Positions 31,478 to 36,145 of a DNA stretch of 36,145 bases are shown here, in pieces. The notes below the pieces were generated by a model. The model was not told the DNA's origin. It did not search any database and saw only the letters and a list, made by a program, of their open reading frames with translations. The DNA comes from Phoronis australis (Eukaryota; Phoronida; Phoronidae): contig NMRA01000713.1 in assembly GCA_002633005.1 (NCBI GenBank), positions 115,362 through 151,506 of the forward strand. Reading direction: 5' to 3'. The translations under genes were made by a program, and so were the position numbers. Position 1 is the first letter of the stretch, and each line of letters starts with the position of its first letter.

Positions 31478-31478
31478 N
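31478..31478. other. Single N at the end of duplication copy 1
   Basis: The unresolved base falls exactly where copy 1 stops matching copy 2. This is compatible with a closed sequencing gap or contig join. Confidence 0.98.
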
Positions 31479-31535
31479 TAAAGTAGTGTTCAAGTAAAGA
31501 CGTCTTCTTCACTCCTCTCTCCACAAGCCATTACA

Positions 31536-32608
31536 GTTACCATGTTTAGTGTAGTGTCGTTAGGTATCTAGTAAGTTGTGTTCTTTTTTGTTTCCCTGTG
31601 GAGGGAGATGTTCCGTGACCTATTTTCTGCCTTTGACCTATTTTTGTAGGTTGACCTGGTTGTGAGTCAAAATGACTTCCATCCAGCAACGTTACTCGTG
31701 TTTACAACAAGAAATAAAAACTTTTAGCCATTGAAAGAAACAACCCAGTCTTTGTTACTCTGTATCAGTCCAATGAAGTGAAGGGTTAATTCAGGCACCA
31801 TTTTCGAAATATTCTGTAAAGTTTAATGACTGTAATCTCGGTTGATTTAGGTAAACACCTGACCTGATGCGGGACACTCTCGAGCACTTGTTTACAATTG
31901 GAATTTGAACCCAGAATGCAAAAATGGGGTTTTCGTCTACTATTTATGACTATAACATTCCACAGAAGGAATGATTCGACAACAGGACTCGCGTTACAAA
32001 CGCCAAAATGAATGATTACTCGGGATACACGAAACTTTTGAACATTTGACTCAGTGGGCGACTACGAAGACAAAACCAGGAAAACCCTGAAAATGTATGG
32101 ATATCGGTCCGCATTTTTCCAAAAATGGACAAAAAGTGGATCTATCTGAGCTAAAGACTGGAATAAAGGTTGAGATCTTGGCTACTTACCTCTAATATCA
32201 AAGTACTTTTAAGGGAAAGGTTAAGCAAGGAACTCGCACACTCCAGCCGCCGCGGTTTCGCAGCTGTGAATGGACGTGACTGCAGCGCACGGTGCTCGTA
32301 GGTCCCCTACGAGGCGACGAACGAGTGCGCCAAAAATGCCGCAAATTTGCTTGAATCGAATTTGTGAAAATTATTCAACGTTTACATCGTCCTTCGATTT
32401 CTCTGGCCGCCAAATATTGAGCACACAACCTAGTAGGCGTAAGCGGTAAACGCAAGCGGCGGATGAATACCCCCGAATAGCACTTGGTTTCGAGAAAGAA
32501 GCTTGTTAGCGGGATCGAGATGGACACAATGAAGCCACGTCTCGGTAAGACAAAGAAAAAAACGCCGGGGTTTTGCGGCGCTTTTCCGTTGCGGGAACAA
32601 GAGGGTAC
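31536..32608 (+). repeat. 1.07-kb tandem duplication, copy 2
   Basis: This has the same order as copy 1, with 16 extra bases near 32239-32254 (CACTCCAGCCGCCG-like). After 32608 the sequence goes on into unique DNA. The minus-strand frames in both copies reading FPQRKSAAKPRRFFLCLTET come from the same repeat and have no recognised motif. Confidence 0.93.
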
Positions 32609-32795
32609 GAGGCGTCGGGTGGGGGTGGGTGTCCGTACGATCGCTTTCGAGTTCAGTGTTTTTGTCTGACGCACTCGAAGCTAACACCCGGGCACTGTGT
32701 TTAGCGTTTTTATATGTAGGTTTGTGGGCGCCGTGTGGTTATTTAAGTCATATTATGGAGAATTGGTTATTAACAAAATTTGCAAATACACTTAC

Positions 32796-33037
32796 AAGGT
32801 GGCGAGTCCTTCATCGTAAAGCCGTTTTTGTGGTTGGTCGAAACACGATTCATTGAAATGTGCCGAACAAAGTGTGGCTCCGACCGAATTGCATGTTCCA
32901 CATTAACATTCCACACCCTCATACAGCGCACAAACTGATGCCATTTCTGTGCAACTTTCCCTTCTTTAGGAAATTTGACCACAGAAACGTTGTCAGTCAA
33001 GTTGCTGTGACTAGCCTTCACAAACGCACCTTTTCAT
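32796..33037 (-). pseudogene. THAP-domain first exon, frameshifted
   Basis: THAP domains are C2CH zinc modules that bind DNA. From the ATG at 33037 the frame reads MKRCVCEG, then a stop. A neighbouring frame carries the middle, VSVVKFPKEGKVAQKWHQFV and RCMRVW. The first frame then resumes with ATLCSAHFNESCFDQP and RLYDEGLATL. The terminal C-x-x-H (CSAH) is intact and the FPK and W landmarks are in the right order, but the second Cys is not evident. The exon ends at GTAAGT (complement of 32790-32795). A YY1-like AACAATGGCGGAG at about 33101-33113 lies just upstream. Two compensating shifts suggest a decayed gene or sequence errors. Confidence 0.6.
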
Positions 33038-33254
33038 GCCTTAAAATGGCTGTTCTCGGAGCTCTTTCCTCACAACTCCTCAGTATCGGACTGGTAAAAA
33101 CAACAATGGCGGAGACAGTATTCCACCCATTACGTACAACCCCGATAACAGAAAAATATTTTAAAAATTTTTTGCCACGTTTTGTAGCAACAGGTTATTA
33201 AATTTTATAAAATGTATTAATAAAATTCTTTTTGGGGCCTAGGGTCATGGTGGG

Positions 33255-33480
33255 AACGCTTTAAACCGGTATACATGGAGACGCAAAACTCCTATAAAGC
33301 AGGCGACTGGACTTTTTCTTACTTTCAAAAAATTGCTTCACAGTGTTTGTAAAATTAAGATACCAAACAGTTACAGATCAGATCATTCCGGTGTGCTATT
33401 GAGTTTTAAATTAAAAGAAATTTTAAGAGGGAATGGCTTCTGGATTTCAACAATTCCCTGTTGAGTGACTTGGAATTTAC
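33255..33480 (+). pseudogene. LINE endonuclease, C-terminal end
   Basis: Frames read NALNRYTWRRKTPIKQA, then after a shift RLDFFLLS, and then SYRSDHSGVLLSFKLK. TWRR...P, RLDFFL and SDHS are the last conserved blocks of the apurinic-type endonuclease of L1-like LINEs, which nicks the target DNA. SDHS lies at 33378-33389. The N-terminal part of the domain is absent upstream. Confidence 0.75.
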
Positions 33481-34940
33481 TGACAAGATTCAACAATAAA
33501 AATACCCAGATAAAGCGTCAGTATGCTGGTCCAGTTTACAATTACCAAATAATTGATACAATTTTAACCATGAAATTCAATTGGTAATTAATGGCCAATT
33601 GTTCATAGACGTTTTGTTCATGGAAATCCGTAGCCCCACCATGGACTACTCAATAAGAAAGCAGAAAACCCACCAAGGTAATTAAGAAAAACCTATTAAT
33701 AGGCTGCAAAGCAAAGACCACCTGACTGAAGATGATCTACCAACTTTAGAAGAAAAACGATCAATTTTCAATAATTAAGAAGAGAGACTTTGAAGGGTTA
33801 TGTTGTCCGATTAAAAGCAAATTGAAAGTGGAGAGCGCCCGGCCAAATATATTTGCAACTTAAAATCAAGGAACTTTTTAGTAAGTTGATATATGCATTA
33901 GAAACTGAAGACAGGGAAACTATTACCGATCAAAAAAGAATTTTATGTTAGACAATGTTTTTTATAAAAACTTAATAATATACTCTTCGAGGTCTGAGAG
34001 TAATATAACGAAATGTTGAATAGTGTACTCGGATATTGTCAGTTTCCGGTACTTTAGGAGTAGGAGGCAATTCAATTACAAAATGAAATCAATATCGATG
34101 AATTATCTGAGGTTTTAAAAAATACAAGAAACAAGAAAAGCCCAGGCTCTGATGGCTTTACGGCGAAGTTTTTAATTTTTTTTGGAAGACATAAAATATT
34201 TTGTATCGCGTCACATTAAATGTAGTTTCGAAATGGGGGAAATCCGACGGATTCCAAAACCAGAAAACTGAAACAGTTTCTAAAAAACTGGCGACCAAAA
34301 ACTTTATTGAATAGTGTTTGCAAACTGGCTTCGGGATGCGTTGCAAGCTGTATTGAAAAGGTTCTGGACAAACTGACTGCAAATACCCAAACTGGATTTA
34401 TGAAAATAAGATTTATGATTGATAACACAAGGCTAATTTATGATATCATGAGTTGTACGGACAAACACAGCATTCCAGGACGACTAGTGATACTAGATTT
34501 TGGAAAGAAATTTTACAGTGTTTCCTGGGGTTTTGTATTCCAAGTTCTGAATAATTTCAATTTCAAGCCTAATATTTATTCGATATATAAGAACATTTAA
34601 TAATAAACTAAGTGCCCCTGTCATACAAAATGGATTTCTGTCAGACAATTTCATGTTGCTGTCGACAAGGTGATCCTCTTTCCTCTTATATTTTTATACT
34701 GCGTGCTGAAATTTTGTCTATATTGACTAAACATGACCCTGAAGTAAAAGGTAGTAAAATCGACAACGAAGACTACGTTATAACATAATACGCGACACAA
34801 CTTCACATTAGATGGAACTCCAAGATCCCTGGCAGCACTTATGAACAACTTAAAGAGTTCTATGCAGCGATATTGGGGCTGAACATAAACAAAAATACAA
34901 AAGTAGTGTGGATTCAAAGTAGAAAATTCTCAAGAAGTGT
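33481..34940 (+). pseudogene. L1/Tx1-like LINE reverse transcriptase remnant
   Basis: The linker between endonuclease and RT is badly eroded, but ESGERPAKYICNLKSRNF (about 33820-33880) is typical. RT blocks follow in order: KSPGSDGFTAKF (about 34135), NWRPKTLLNSVCKLASG (34286), QTGFMKIRFMIDNTRLIYDI (about 34388), LVILDFGKKFYSVSWGF (motif A region, about 34484), RQGDPLSSYIFI (about 34660) and the GLNIN..TKVVWI block. At motif C the usual catalytic Asp pair is not present: the frame reads YATQL at 34789-34803. Stops and shifts throughout mark a dead copy. No 3' tail or poly(A) is evident. Confidence 0.85.
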
Positions 34941-35260
34941 TGCAAAGGGAAAAAATGCCGCTAGGGGGCACAGCTATAGTCGGATCGGTCCGCCGTCACT
35001 TGTTAGTAGCTTCATAGGAACGCATCTTCTAAATCTTATTAGGATCGTGCAAGGGGTTCTGGACGACGTACGCCTATACAAAGATGACGGCAATATGTAA
35101 CCACATATAAATACGTGGCCGCATAAAAATCACAGAGCTCTAGCCCTGGGGGTCCCGGTGAAGGCAGGTTGGAAAGAGTCAATCCTACATCCGAAATTTC
35201 GTCAAAATCCGAGCAAGGATTTTTGAAATATCGATGGGAAAACCGAATGCCCGGACAGCA
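34941..35260 (-). repeat. Palindrome-headed dispersed repeat, copy 1
   Basis: On the minus strand TGCGGCCACGTATTTATATG (35096-35123 region) is followed by ATTGCCGTCATC, as in the copy at 35821. A block reading CTCGGATTTTGACGAAATTT (about 35185-35215, minus) resembles GATTTTCATGAAATTTGGTA in copy 2. The boundaries are uncertain, and the block order differs from copy 2. Confidence 0.6.
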
Positions 35261-35800
35261 TGACGACAATATGACCCTTAATATTCATATTTGGGCGTAT
35301 TAACATTTTTTCCAAACCTCTCGAGGTCATACACAAACAAACTTGCCTAATTTTTGTTTCTATTTACCACAAGCAAACACAGTCACGTCTTTCTGTGCCG
35401 TGACAATCGACCACGTCGATCCCATTTAATTCCAGCAAATGCGACCATTCCTGACTCACTATTTAACTTGAGCATTTGTATTTACCAAGCAAACAATTCA
35501 GGTTTTGTTACTGCATTACTATTTAAGTCTATATTGAGCACTGTCGATTACGCAGTACCGTTATTATCTAGTAATATTAAACACTGGCAAGTGTAGAATG
35601 GCTTTATTTAATTTTGCGATCCTCACAACAGTCGTGAAACAAATTCTTGTTTCCTATGGTTAAACTGTGGTCTGAATGGAGCCCACGAGTGTCATTTTTG
35701 TCTAAATAAATCACCTTATTTTTTAACGTTAAGGTTTGCCTGCCACTTTTCTCCCGTCAAACCCGCTCTCAATATAATCAATACGCTCATTGATACACCC
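35261..35800. other. Intergenic, no gene seen
   Basis: Only short frames without motifs are visible. Confidence 0.5.
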
Positions 35801-35820
35801 TTGAGTATCTTATATTGTTA

Positions 35821-36145
35821 TGCGCCCACATATTTATATGTGGACGCATTATGCCGTCATCTCCGTCCGTCCGTCCGTCCGTCCGTCCGTCCGGGCGGCG
35901 TCTGGCGTCCGCTGCTCTATCTCCAAACCCCTTTGACATACGTTCATGAAATTTGGCACATATGTTCCATTCATGAATGGGACGGCATGTGCGAACTTTC
36001 GGACGGATCCGACTACCGGTGTGCCCCCTAGTGGCAATTTTAGTTTTTTACGCTTACCTTTGTATCTTCAAAAGTCCTGAACGGATTTTCATGAAATTTG
36101 GTATGTAGGCACCTAGTAGTGAGATGACGCTATCCTGCCGTTTTC
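35821..36145 (+). repeat. Palindrome-headed dispersed repeat, copy 2 (cut by the window end)
   Basis: It begins with a 28-bp near-palindrome (TGCGCCCACATATTTATATG and so on, 35821-35848), then GCCGTCATCT and a (CCGT)n tract. Two diverged blocks of a CATGAAATTTGGNA motif follow at about 35946 and 36089. The translated tract SVRPSVRPSVRP is a repeat product, not a protein. Confidence 0.75.
35863..35892. repeat. (CCGT)n microsatellite
   Basis: Seven and a half uninterrupted CCGT units. Confidence 0.97.

Noticed and set aside
32860-33201. 113-codon plus frame over the THAP exon
   Set aside because: The minus strand carries the recognisable THAP landmarks, so the plus frame is a shadow.
35801-36031. 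Protein with SVRPSVRPSVRP repeats
   Set aside because: It is a translation of the (CCGT)n tract inside a dispersed repeat.
1-36145. A coordinated novel system (defence, biosynthesis or other cluster)
   Set aside because: The window has one intact gene and many unrelated element remains. Nothing links them functionally.

Overview
This window looks like accessory, repeat-rich DNA from a non-vertebrate animal, most likely marine. The reasons are a nuclear-type gene with a spliced 5' leader, GT/AG exon signals, Ty3/Gypsy and L1/Tx1-like retrotransposon remains, short inverted-repeat elements ending in CAGTGGCGGATC, a (CCGT)n-bearing repeat, and AT-rich intergenic DNA. The sequence alone does not separate hemichordate, amphioxus, mollusc and cnidarian.

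Only one long intact gene is visible: a DUF229-family (alkaline phosphatase/sulfatase fold) type II membrane protein of 646 residues on the minus strand at 23968-25908. It has an intronless coding region and a probable spliced 5' leader. Everything else that codes is fragmentary: a decayed THAP-domain first exon (32796-33037, minus), a decayed exon beginning MEDGQK (8421-8631), and several weak exon-like or promoter-like stretches.

Layout. 1-6500: intergenic DNA with CAGTGG-type elements, a tRNA-derived SINE-like repeat (2897-3200), an 80-bp-type minisatellite (4817-5081) and two weak exon candidates. 6960-10650: a fold-back repeat (6968-7425) with a third copy at 10401-10652, a putative LTR plus the 5' end of a Gypsy gag (7496-7880), and the first arm of a 0.7-kb inverted repeat (8671-9368). 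10650-16300: mostly empty AT-rich DNA with small elements, one assembly gap and a complete 161-bp MITE (14451-14611). 16305-20648: the second arm of the inverted repeat, then a 5'-truncated, inactivated Gypsy element whose integrase catalytic core is deleted. 20650-23850: nothing convincing. 23968-26010: the DUF229 gene. 27783-28443: a Harbinger-like MITE flanked by TTA. 28840-29169: a LINE ORF1-like fragment. 30421-32608: a 1.06-kb tandem duplication that touches an N. 33255-34940: an L1/Tx1-like LINE remnant (endonuclease end plus reverse transcriptase). 35096-36145: two copies of a palindrome-headed repeat, one carrying (CCGT)n.

I see no operon, CRISPR array, functional tRNA or rRNA, or defence or biosynthetic cluster. 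The parts do not form a new system together. The observations most worth following are structural: the Gypsy deletion derivative, the fold-back and LTR junction, the TIR-TTA-TIR junction, the THAP exon and the possible misassembly.
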